Part shown: piece by piece, positions 10,873-21,000 of the stretch
How positions within the stretch are numbered: the first letter of the stretch is position 1
Layout of the letters: each line of letters opens with the position of its first letter
Source of the DNA: Liolophura sinensis
Lineage: Eukaryota > Mollusca > Polyplacophora > Chitonida > Chitonidae
Length of the DNA: 64,000 nucleotides
Direction: 5' to 3'
NCBI RefSeq assembly: GCF_032854445.1
Contig: NC_088295.1
Location: 1,490,501-1,554,500 of the forward strand
Made by a program: the position numbers and the translations under genes
Notes under the pieces: generated by a model
Database searches by the model: none
The model's input: the letters and a program-made list of their open reading frames with translations, nothing else
Told to the model about the DNA's origin: nothing

Positions 10873-11060
10873 ATTCTCCGGCCGTAAGTGGGAAGGTCAG
10901 CCAGCAACCTGCGGATGGTCGTGGGTTTCCCCCGGACTCTGCCCGGTTTCCACCCACCATAATGCTGGCCGCCGCCGTATAAGTGAAATATTCTTGAGTA
11001 CGGCGTAAAACACCAATCAAAAAAAAAAAAAAATAAAAATAAATAAATAAATAAAAAAAT
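10873..11060 (+). mobile_element. SINE-B fragment, plus orientation, tandem with the previous copy
   Basis: Second copy of the same body (ccggccgtaagtgggaaggt to cggcgtaaaacaccaatcaa), followed by a poly(A)/(AAAT)n tail. Two copies head to tail suggest insertion into the tail of the first. Confidence 0.85.
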
Positions 11061-11945
11061 CACGGAGAGCCATGTACCTGTTGTACCTGTTGATGAGAAC
11101 ATGGCTTTAAAGTGAGGAGTGAACTCATACAAATCTTTTTCAACTCCATTCACGAGTATATTTACAAGTGGACGTGTCGGGGATCAATAAACTTTGGAGT
11201 ATTTCACATGTTAACGTCGCTGTGTTTTGTAGCAGCGTTTACAGCCTCAAAGCACCTCTATGCATTATCTGGGTCCAGAGAACGTTATAATAGCGGAGCC
11301 GTTCAGTACAGTCTGAAATATGACATTCCCGGATTTCCCGGATGTGATAATGTGAGAGAGCTTTAACGGACTCTTTCTGTTGCGGTTTGCCCATACTGGA
11401 CGTTCGATGGCGCAAAGCACAATGGGGACTTTAGTCCACATGGTCCCGGATGTTTTTGACCTTGGGATTGGAGACAGGCCAATGATGAACTAGACCACCA
11501 AAAGGACCACTTTTTTCCACATCACTGAAAACCGTTGAAGGCTTTCTTTTCCCAGGAGCGGACGTCGAGTCAAGTCAAAATATTTCACGGGTTTGCAATG
11601 CTAAGTTTTATCAATAAAAGCAGTCTTTTCGAACTGCACTTTGGCCTAGAGTAGATGTGAAATAACATTTCAACGTGTTATTTTGTAACACCATTTTGTC
11701 TAGTTTCGAAAACACCCTCGGTCAGCATTTGATTGTTCTAACGTTATTAATACCATGTTCGCACATTCCCAGCCAGTAACACAAGTGAAGACAAAGTACA
11801 GAGGCAAACAGACTGCAGTACGAAATGGCTAAAGCTACAGCCTGGCACAGGCTGGTACAGGCTCCAGTTGTTTGCAGTAATAAACTGTCGTAGCAATTTG
11901 TTACTGATCGACAATTAAAGGTCGTGTTCCTGTTGGTACCTGGTT
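11061..11945. other. No gene recognised
   Basis: Mostly unique sequence. An 84-codon plus frame at 11112-11366 and an 82-codon minus frame at 11722-11970 have no identifiable domain. The region would be intergenic, or intronic if the TNF-receptor-like gene continues beyond 13387. Confidence 0.4.
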
Positions 11946-11949
11946 TGTT

Positions 11950-13288
11950 ACCATACAGTAGTATAACCATACAACCATGTATGTATGGTTATGTAGTATA
12001 ACCATGTAACCATGTATGTATGGTTATGTAGTATAACCATATATCCATGTATGTATGGTTATGTAGTATAACCATATAGCCATGTATGTATGGTTATGTA
12101 GTATAACCATACAACCATGTATGTATGGTTATGTAGTATAATCATGTAACCATGTATGTATGGTTATGTAGTATAACCATGTAACCATGTATGTATGGTT
12201 ATGTAGTATAACCATGTAACCATGTATGTATGGTTATGTAGTATAACCATGTATGTATGGTTATGTAGTATAACCATGTAACCATGTATGTATGGTTATG
12301 TAGTATAACCATATAGCCATGTATGTATGGTTATGTAGTATAACCATATAGCCATGTATGTATGGTTATGTAGTATAACCATGTAACCATGTATGTATGG
12401 TTATGTAGTATAACCATGTAACCATGTATGTATGGTTATGTAGTATAACCATATAATCATGTATGTATGGTTATGTAGTATAACCACGTAACCATGTATG
12501 TATGGTTATGTAGTATAACCATGTATGTATGGTTATGTAGTATAACCATGTAACCATGTATGTATGGTTATGTAGTATAACCATGTATGTATGGTTATGT
12601 AGTATAACCATGTAACCATGTATGTATGGTTATGTAGTATAACCATATAGCCATGTATGTATGGTTATGTAGTATAACCATGTAACCATGTATGTATGGT
12701 TATGTAGTATAACCATTTAGCCATGTATGTATGGTTATGTAGTATAACCATATAGCCATGTATGTATGGTTATGTAGTATAACCATATAGCCATGTATGT
12801 ATGGTTATGTAGTATAACCATATAGCCATGTATGTATGGTTATGTAGTATAACCATGTAACCATGTATGTATGGTTATGTAGTATAACCATATAGCCATG
12901 TATGTATGGTTATGTAGTATAACCATATAGCCATGTATGTATGGTTATGTAGTATAACCATATAGCCATGTATGTATGGTTATGTAGTATAACCATGTAA
13001 CCATGTATGTATGGTTATGTAGTATAACCATATAGCCATGTATGTATGGTTATGTAGTATAACCATGTAACCATGTATGTATGGTTATGTAGTATAACCA
13101 TGTAACCATGTATGTATGGTTATGTAGTATAACAATATAGCCATGTATGTATGGTTATGTAGTATAACCATATAGCCATGTATGTGTGGTTATGTAGTAT
13201 AACCATACAACCATGTATGTATGGTTATGTAGCATAACCATATAGCCCTGTATCTATCGTTATGTAGTATAACCATGTAAACATGTAA
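11950..13288. repeat. 35-bp hairpin-forming minisatellite, about 37 copies
   Basis: Each unit contains tatggttatgtagtataacc, in which ATGGTTAT and ATAACCAT are reverse complements around a 5-nt gtagt loop, followed by a variable atgtaaccatgt/atatagccatgt spacer. The same array therefore encodes about 37 regularly spaced stem-loops on either strand. If the TNF-receptor-like gene uses the donor at 13386, this array lies in its next intron. Confidence 0.93.
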
Positions 13289-13386
13289 GTATGGTTATGC
13301 AGGGTTTGCCTGTGTACCCTATAGGTATACAAACACTTGAGTGTGACGTAAGAAGAAACTGTTACAAGGCAGAATGTAGCCCTCAC

Positions 13387-13779
13387 CTATGTCCACGTGA
13401 CCCGGGTCTCCGTTACTCTGACTCTCCTGTTCTGGGACTCTGGTGTCACGCGGTGGTGACGTCACGCTATGGCTCTTCGATTCACTATCCTTAATGACAT
13501 GTCCTTGTGTAATGGATGGGGTAGAACCTGATATCCCTGGGGCTGGGGTGGGAGCAGGCACGGGTGGAGGTGTGGCAGTGAGCTCGGTGTCATCAGTTCT
13601 GTTGACATTATGATCAACTGTGTGATCAGGTGGCATTAGCGGCACGTTTTCCCGAGTTGTAGTTGATCCCCGGAGCCTTAGTCTGCTGAGGGCCAGCCCT
13701 GCGACAGCAACTGCAATGGGTGTAAGGCAACTGAGCCATATGATGGTACTCCGATAACTAAACGGCGGTGCGGAATCCT
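13387..13779 (-). CDS. TNFR-like gene exon 3 (membrane span and tail)
   Basis: Acceptor tccatctgattgcag ends at 13780. The split codon restores GAG and the frame continues through the membrane span and the proline-rich tail (TATPPPVPAPTPAPG) to PEQE. The donor at 13386-13385 is atag|gtgagg. If it is not used, translation ends 22 codons later at 13319. Confidence 0.6.
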
Positions 13780-14553
13780 CTGCAATCAGATGGACACGAC
13801 GCATGTAGAACTGCTCTCACGGGTTGAAGCAAAGAGAAAGAAAACTACAGCAGGATGCCAACCAGTCATGACATAGGTCTATCTTATGAAAATAGACATA
13901 CAGTTATCTAGTTGAGAATGAGGACTTCAGCCATGTATATCTATTTAAGTTATATATTACTACTTATTATACTATTTTCATTTTTAAATAATGCCTACAT
14001 ATTCCCTGTTGCTTCCATGCAATGTTACACGTTAACATGTTTGCTTGTGGTTTAACAGCTACAGGGGTTATGGTTAAGGGCGATTTTACCTGGAGGATGT
14101 CTCTCACACTGGGTTTTCTGGGTTTCACTGTAATCCCCATTCGGGAAGTCTGAAATGAGAATCGTACATAATGTACCGTAGTTAGTAATACATTAGTTTT
14201 ACGTACAGTGCCAGTTAACCCGCATTTGTGCTTCCGGAACACGATCAACTTAAAATAGTGGACAAAAATGTTACTTACTTTGATATATTAGTATATATGT
14301 GTGTTCATGATTGCCTACCTGTGACACATGCGCAGATACAAGGCTCTGGTAAACTGCGGCGGTATACCTCACACACCCTCGTCGTACATGGCGAACAACG
14401 GCCCTCGATCTTATCCACAAATTGAGGAAGGCCTGCCGCTGACACGGGACACTGGCTAGGGGAAGCAGACACCAGAAACCTCTCCGTAGACAAAATAACA
14501 GCTAGTAGGACTACCCCTAGGGGCAACACGGCTTGATTGGAGGTACACCTCAT
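13387..14553 (-). CDS. Putative TNF-receptor-superfamily-like type I membrane protein, three exons, possibly incomplete
   Basis: I joined three exons: 14553-14319, 14149-14090 and 13779-13387. Every junction is phase 1 and the frame stays open for 229 codons. Residues 1 to about 30 are a signal peptide (core VLPLGVVLLAVIL). The ectodomain has eight cysteines, with a C-x2-C-x4-C core (GRCSPCTTRVC) preceded by a hydrophobic/acidic FVDKIE. This is reminiscent of the single short cysteine-rich domains of Fn14 and BCMA. One membrane span (TIIWLSCLTPIAVAVAGLAL) follows, then a Pro/Thr/Ser-rich cytoplasmic tail containing PEQE, which matches the TRAF-binding P-x-Q-E consensus. No death domain is seen. 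The last exon either reads through to a stop at 13319 or splices at a strong donor (atag|gtgagg) at 13386. The family assignment rests on cysteine spacing and the PEQE motif, so it is an inference. Confidence 0.55.
14090..14149 (-). CDS. TNFR-like gene exon 2 (60 nt)
   Basis: A 60-nt exon between acceptor attctcatttcag and donor ctccag|gtaaaa. It adds DFPNGDYSETQKTQCERHPP, phase 1 to phase 1, with the last ectodomain cysteine. Confidence 0.6.
14319..14553 (-). CDS. TNFR-like gene exon 1 (signal peptide and cysteine-rich start)
   Basis: ATG at 14553 in a favourable context (aacagcATGa). It encodes the signal peptide and seven of the eight ectodomain cysteines. It ends in phase 1 at acag|gtaggc, a good donor at 14318-14317. 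Confidence 0.6.
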
Positions 14554-14603
14554 GCTGTTAACTCGTATGATATGTAATTGGATGGGAGCCAGTAATTGTG
14601 ATC

Positions 14604-14615
14604 GTTTTATATATA
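14604..14615 (-). promoter_or_regulatory. TATA box of the TNFR-like gene
   Basis: On the minus strand tatatataaaac lies about 52-60 nt upstream of the ATG at 14553. This predicts transcription starting near 14575 and a very short 5' UTR. It is the only clear TATA element next to a recognised start in the window. Confidence 0.5.
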
Positions 14616-14636
14616 CTAATATAGGGCGTGAACCTG

Positions 14637-14745
14637 GAAAGCCCCTTCAAGCGTTTTCTGAAATCCCCTTCAAGCGTTTTCTGAAATCCCCTTCAAGTGT
14701 TTTCTGAAATCCCCTTCATGTGTTTTCTGAAATCCCCTTATTACC
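14637..14745. repeat. About 23-bp tandem repeat, 4-5 copies
   Basis: The unit is ccccttcaagcgttttctga followed by aat. It lies just upstream of the TATA element of the TNFR-like gene. Confidence 0.85.
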
Positions 14746-15046
14746 TCACCTAACAGAAATGTGCAGAAGATCATTAGGGACCGTAAAGTAAAGTCAGTTG
14801 TGGACAACATTGTTGTTAATCACAAGGTGGGCTTTCAAGCCAGTCGTTTAAACGAATCAGATAACATAATGGGAAAATACACTTTGAGAAAATTTGGGCG
14901 GTTTAATAATGAGTTAAATTGTCGGAAGAATCATTTTATAAGGTATAAAAAGCATAATTCATAAACACGAGTAATAGGTAAGAAGATCAATTAAAATCAA
15001 GACAAGAGATAATGTCTTTTTAGATTTTCTTAATTTGTTCAACATT

Positions 15047-15262
15047 CAGATAGGTATGTAGGGATATATAATGCACACAATCCACTCCCTCTCCATCAAA
15101 AACACCAGTATTGCCCATCAGGTTAGCGTAACCCGATGGACAATAGGATCAGGAAAGGTATGTAGGGATATGCAATGCACAATCCACTCCCTCTCCATCA
15201 AAAACACCAGTATTGCCCATCAGGTTAGCGTAACCAGATGGACAATAGTATGAGGAAAGGTA
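15047..15262. repeat. About 105-bp tandem duplication, 2 copies
   Basis: Two nearly identical copies contain aatccactccctctccatca, aacaccagtattgcccatca and ggttagcgtaacc. A third partial copy of aggaaaggtatgt follows. Confidence 0.85.
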
Positions 15263-17340
15263 TGTGCAGGGATACCGCTGGGTTATACAGACGAAACAAT
15301 ATGCCAGGTCTCATGTGCTGATATTTAGTTGCACTATCGTCTTTTTCCTTGCTAATCTTTTTCCTCCCCATTTGAATAGCATAGTGCTAATATTCTCTTC
15401 AGATAATAATGTACACAGATTTGGCTATTTTCCCACTGCTATGCTAATATGAAGTGCTAGTTAGTTGTAATTGACAGTACAGTAGCGTTGCTGAAGATTT
15501 GGGATTTTCCATCAGTTAACAAGGATAAGACTATCACGGTGTATTTTAGCAATACCGGCTCCTAACTACCAAGTGTGTATCTGCTGCCTTGTCAGCACCA
15601 TGAAATGACACTCACTGCAGGATTTGTGGACGAGAGAATATATCCGCTTATTAGCACTGCCGTAATAACGCTGTGTAGTAGCTAACTATTAAAGAGGGAA
15701 TTACTGTCAAAGAGGCGATGGCTGTGGAATTTCTGAAAGAATAGTACATACATTAAATAACGCTATAATAACTAAGAGGCAGTCTCTGTGGATCTTTTAG
15801 GACAATATACGTGCTATTTAGCGATAGTTTAATCACGGTATTTGGAAGCTCTGTATCTTATAGAAAATCTCTGCAGATTCGTTAAAGGAACAACATATGC
15901 GCTGGTTTCGCGGCTATTGTACATTTTTAAATTTTAGTGATTAAAAATCAGAGGCAAACAGGCCGTGAGGATTGTTGAAAGACAATGTATCCGCCATTTA
16001 GCAATGCAAATTTGCATTGATTTGTTCATGTCTTGAACCGAATATTACATGTTTTATGATCAGTGGTGTCAGAATGTGATTAAAATTGGGGGTTGAGGGG
16101 GGTGTCTGGTAAAAAATCACAAAACATTAGGCCAGGCTTCAGGAGTTGCCTAAAAGCTTACCCCAACAAATTAGGTTCAGGGGCCGCAATCACTGCGCTA
16201 ACATGGTCGAAGGAGCGATGGTCCTTACTAACCTTCATACATATCATAAAATGAAGGAGTGGTAGTACATGGAAAGTCCCTTTATGGCATACTATACATA
16301 AGTCCTACGTCAGAAGTGTAAAATATGCACGTGGCGATGTAGGTCATGTTATCGATCAGAAAAAGCCCCTCTAGGGTTGAGCTGTGTAGATATGCACCTC
16401 CGTGCATGACCCGTGTCATGAATAGCTTACTGAGAAACTATGGAAAGTTTGCCCAGAGTACTGTGTAACCTCTAGATGTAAGGGGCGAGGTAAGTTACAC
16501 GTGCATCAGGGGAAAACACGCCCCATTATGTACGGCGATTGTTATCAGATGTAACTTTACTATCTGAATAATCGTAGCTTATGTGTGCCTGATTAGTGTA
16601 GCGTCATGTTTGTAGTACAAAACACTGCTCATACCAATAGATAGGGGTGACGGGGTTAGTTGATGTACGGAGTGCATTCTTGTCTCCTCGGTATACATGG
16701 TGTATGTGCTGATTGTAACAACTTGCCCCACATGGGTTTACAGTTGATTTATGAATTCTGGGCGTTATGTCAGTATTTATCAGACATAAAATCCACGACT
16801 ACTTGTTTATTACATATGAATAAAAGACTTAAAATCATTAAAATACATTTTATTTGGTAAAAGCGATATTTTCCATAAACAGGCCTTTAGCCTATTCTTG
16901 TATGCGATATACCATTTTGTTACAGATTGCAATGTGATTGCAATTGCAAACGATACATGTAACGATGTTTGTAGTGTGATACTATAAGGAACTAACTTAT
17001 CTGACTGATAACAAACATAATATCGTGCTACACCTTACCGTGGCATGTATATACGGAACAAGTTTTTATTTTTTTATTTTTTGTGTTTTAAAATTTGCTC
17101 AACATTCAGACGTTAGGTATTCGCCCAAATTAAGGAAAATATGTCCTATATGCAATATGTCCTGTCGTGCTGAACTGAATACCAGATGATTTTCCAGCAT
17201 GCTCTCCTGGAAAAAAAACTCCTGGTATGTAAACAGCAGTGCCAGGAACATACGTCCCCGGCAACTGTACTGTTCACACGATGTACACCGTAAGACAACG
17301 ATGTTGTCAGTCGGTGTGTATAATGCCATGTTTTATGACA
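15263..17340. other. Intergenic stretch without recognised genes
   Basis: About 2 kb of A+T-rich, mostly unique DNA. Short frames here (15264, 16660, 17099-17370) show no domain and no matched splice sites. Confidence 0.45.
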
Positions 17341-17344
17341 GGGC

Positions 17345-17506
17345 TTCTCATGCCAAAGACACCAGACCACCCAGTCACATTATACTGACACCGGTCCAAC
17401 CAGTCCTGGTTTCTTGCTCCAACCTCTCCGTGCTGCGCCACGCGAGGCAGCAACAAGTACTCTTTTTAAAATCTGTGGTATGACCCGACCTGGGTTAAAT
17501 TTGAAA

Positions 17507-17537
<31 letters not shown>

Positions 17538-17572
17538 GTAAATAAATAAATAAATAAATAAATGTTGGAAAC
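17345..17572 (-). mobile_element. SINE-C related fragment with (AAAT)n tract
   Basis: It shares with the 6500 copy the string cagtcacattat...ccggt, then cctctccgtgctgcgccacg, aggcagcaacaagtac and ggtatgacccgacctgggtt. The tRNA head is replaced by (AAATA)n. Confidence 0.7.
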
Positions 17573-17815
17573 AAAAGTAAGCAAAATCTTTTTTAACCAA
17601 AGATGTTTATGAATAAAAACTCTTAATCTGATGTAGGATTAACATGGTAGGAGCTTTTGGCAAACAGTTCTTTAGCCCTTGACCAAATTGTTCTAACGTG
17701 GTATGGAAAAACTCCTATGGTATAAGAAGAATATAAACATTTGTTTTGGAGTGTAATATGTATCATATTCGGGCCGAATAAAACATAAAACTGTTCATTT
17801 ACACATAAAGACTAT

Positions 17816-18031
17816 TTATAACACTGTTTTTATGTAACGTGCCATGAAAACTGAAACGTTTATGGCACAGTTAAATAGGCCAGTTCTGTGGGAATATTGT
17901 CCTAAATACTGCTGTTTTAAGTTTTTCTTCATCTGGAATTTGGCCGTCTTATCCCTAACGAGTCTGCTGTACACTCTCTTCCGGTGGTACTCCAGTTCAC
18001 AAAATCCCTGGAGGTTCGTCTGCATTTCCTC
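17816..18031 (-). CDS. CNBD2: CNBD2-like exon 21 (last coding exon)
   Basis: Acceptor cccgttcccagccacag in phase 0. 71 codons ending in TAA at 17818-17816. Reads EEMQTNLQGFCELEYHRKRV then YSRLVRDKTAKFQMKK, a basic C-terminal helix. An upstream AG at 18057 would shift the frame. The final 20 residues are hydrophobic and unusual, so a further splice near 17890 cannot be excluded. No clear poly(A) signal. Confidence 0.65.
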   Translation of the reverse strand, partial: EEMQTNLQGFCELEYHRKRVYSRLVRDKTAKFQMKKNLKQQYLGQYSHRTGLFNCAINVSVFMARYIKTVL

Positions 18032-21000
18032 CTGTGGCTGGGAACGGGCACTCCTGAACATACAAACCCAGAATGTGGCAAAATGTCTGAATTAAGTAAA
18101 CATAGAACACAAAATGTCGGAATGAAAACAAAATGCTGGAAAGAAAAAAAAATGTCGGAATGAAGACAGAACACCAAATGCCGGAATGAACGCGTTATAC
18201 CACACAAGAAAAGGTTACCTGTTGACGCAGAAGGTCCATGGTGGCGGCTAAGGCGTGCTGCAGGAAGAGACGCTTGGAGATCATAATACACTCGGCACCA
18301 TTGCTCACCAGACTGAGGCTGGGCTGTTCTCCGTACACCAGGTTACTCACCCCCTGTACGAGAGCAAGTGGTCTGACATTGTCCATTCATCGGATAGACA
18401 TCTTTAAATTATAGACTGATGTTGTGTTTTGTACAATACAGTTACATTATTAAGCCGATAGCCTGTCTAATGACGAAATACGCAGGTGACAGTTCTACAG
18501 GAAGGAACACATCACACTCCACTTTTAAAACTAAAACTCTCATGATACCCAAAAATGTTCGTCAAGACTTTGTCCTATATATACTGAAATTTGGACAAAT
18601 GTAAAAGTGCAGCTTAGAATGACCCGTCCCATCAAGTAATGTCCCCAGATAATCGTGTATAAAGCCTTCAAACTTACAAAGTACTGTCCCCAGATAATCG
18701 TGTATAAAGCCTTCAAACTTACAATGTACTGTCCCCAGATAATCGTGTATAAAGCCTTTAAACTTACAAAGTACTGTCCCCAGATAATCGTGTATAAAGC
18801 CTTCAAACTTACAAAGTACTGTCCCCAGATAATCGTGTATAAAGCCTTCAAACTTACAAAGTACTGTCCCCAGATAATCGTGTATAAAGCCTTCAAACTT
18901 ACAAGGTACTGTCCCCCAGATAATCGTGTATAAAGCCTTCAAACTTACAAAGTACTGTCCCCAGATAATCGTGTATAAAGCCTTCAAACTTACAAAGTAC
19001 TGTCCCCCAGATAATCGTGTATAAAGCCTTCAAACTTACAAAGTACTGTCCCCAGATAATCGTGTATAAAGCCTTCAAACTTACAATGTACTGTCCCCAG
19101 ATAATCGTGTATAAAGCCTTCAAACTTACAAAGTACTGTATTTACTCGATCTGGCGGGAGATTTGCTCGATCTGGCGAGAAAGTAGCTTGATCCCGCGGG
19201 AGATCAGCAATCTTCAGTATATTACACAGGAAGGATTTAGTGTTATACTGAAGGGGACTGTGACTATATGAGTTAAAAAATCACTCCTCTTGCATTAAAA
19301 TAAACCTACAGATTACGGTTAGGTAGAAATTTCAGCGCATATACCTGTCGTAATATTTTTTAAATTGCTTAAGACAGTTCACCATCTATAGCCGCTTCAA
19401 CAAGCTTCCCAGAGTTACTCCCCCTGAAAGTCTCTCTCGCAAATGGTATTGCTGATTCTGAAGGAATATTTAATGATTTGACTGTATATATGTGAATAAA
19501 TGGATTTCCCTGTTTAGTGTTCGAACTGAAAAACAAATCTTCGGATCTTCTATTACGGTGTTCTTGCCGCTTTACTGAAATAAGTCGTAAGACTTGAGTT
19601 TTCCTCCAAGAGTTATCTCAGAACAATACAGGCTGGTAATGCATTTGGTAATTAACTAGAACATTAAATTAATAATTGGAGAATTGAGAGTAAATCCATA
19701 TTTCTGGAATGGTGTCTCCAAATACTTGAGGTAAATATCGGTCTCATAGGCTAGCAAAATATAAAAGTTTTTACCTTGGAGTCGATAGAGATTAACTGGC
19801 TGTATAAACGCCTCTAACCTTACAAAGTACTGTCCCCAGATAATTGCTGTACAAACGCCTCTAAACTTACAGAGTACTGCCCCCCCCCCCCCCCAGATAT
19901 CTGTGTATAAACGCCTCTAAACTAACAAAGTACTGTACCCCAGGTAATTGCTGTACAAACGCCTCTAAACTTACAGAGTACTGCCCTCCCCCAGATATTC
20001 ATGTATAAACGCCTCTAAACTAACAAAGTACTGTCCCCCCAGATAATTCCTGTACAAACCCCTCTAAACTTACAGAGTACTGCCCCCCCCCCCCCCCAGA
20101 TATCTGTGTATAAACGCCTCTAAACTAACAAAGTACTGTACCCCCAGGTAATTGCTGTACAAACGCCTCTAAACTTACAGAGTACTGCCCCCCTACCAGA
20201 TATCTGTGTATAAACGCCTCTGAACTTACAAAGTACTGTCCCCCCAGATAATCGTGTATAAACACCCCTAAAGTTACAAAATACAGCCCCCTCAAGATAA
20301 TCTTGTATAAACGCCTCTAACCTTACAAAGAACTGCCCCCCAGTCAATCTCTGTATAAACGCCTCTAAGCTTACAAAGTACTGCCCCCAGATAATCCCTG
20401 TACAAACGCCTCTAAGCTTACAGTACTGCCCCTCCCCCCGGAGATAATGGTATATAAACGCCCTAAACTTACAAAGTACAATCCCCCTCCAGATAATCTT
20501 GTATAAACGCCTCTAAACTTACAAGCACTGCCCCCAGGCAATCCCTGTATAAAGGCCTCTAAGCTTACAAGTACTGCCCCCCAGATAATCCCTGTATAAA
20601 CGCCTCTAAGCTTACAAAGTACTGCCCCCCCAATTATCGTGTATACACGCCTCTAAACTTACAAAGTACTGCCCCCTCCAGATAATCCCTGTATAACCTC
20701 CTCTAAACTTACAAGTACTTTCTCCCCCCCCATAATCGTGTATAAAGGCCTCTAAACTCACAAAGTACTGCCCCCCCCCAAATTAATCTCTGTATAAACA
20801 CCTCTAAACTTACAAAGTACTGCCCCCCTCCAGATAATCCCTGTATAACCTCCTCTAAACTTACAAAGTACTTTCTACCCCCCCCCCCCATAATCGTGTA
20901 TAAAGGCCTCTAAACTCACAAAGTACTGCCCCCCCCAAATTAATCTCTGTATAAACACCTCTAAACTTACAAAGTATTGCCCCCCCTCCAGATAATCCCA

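Noticed and set aside
11112-11366. 84-codon plus frame as a possible gene
   Set aside because: No recognisable domain. It sits directly beside SINE copies in otherwise non-coding sequence.
11950-13288. CRISPR-like array
   Set aside because: Units are contiguous and the 'spacers' are variants of one sequence, not unrelated spacers. There are no cas genes and the context is eukaryotic.
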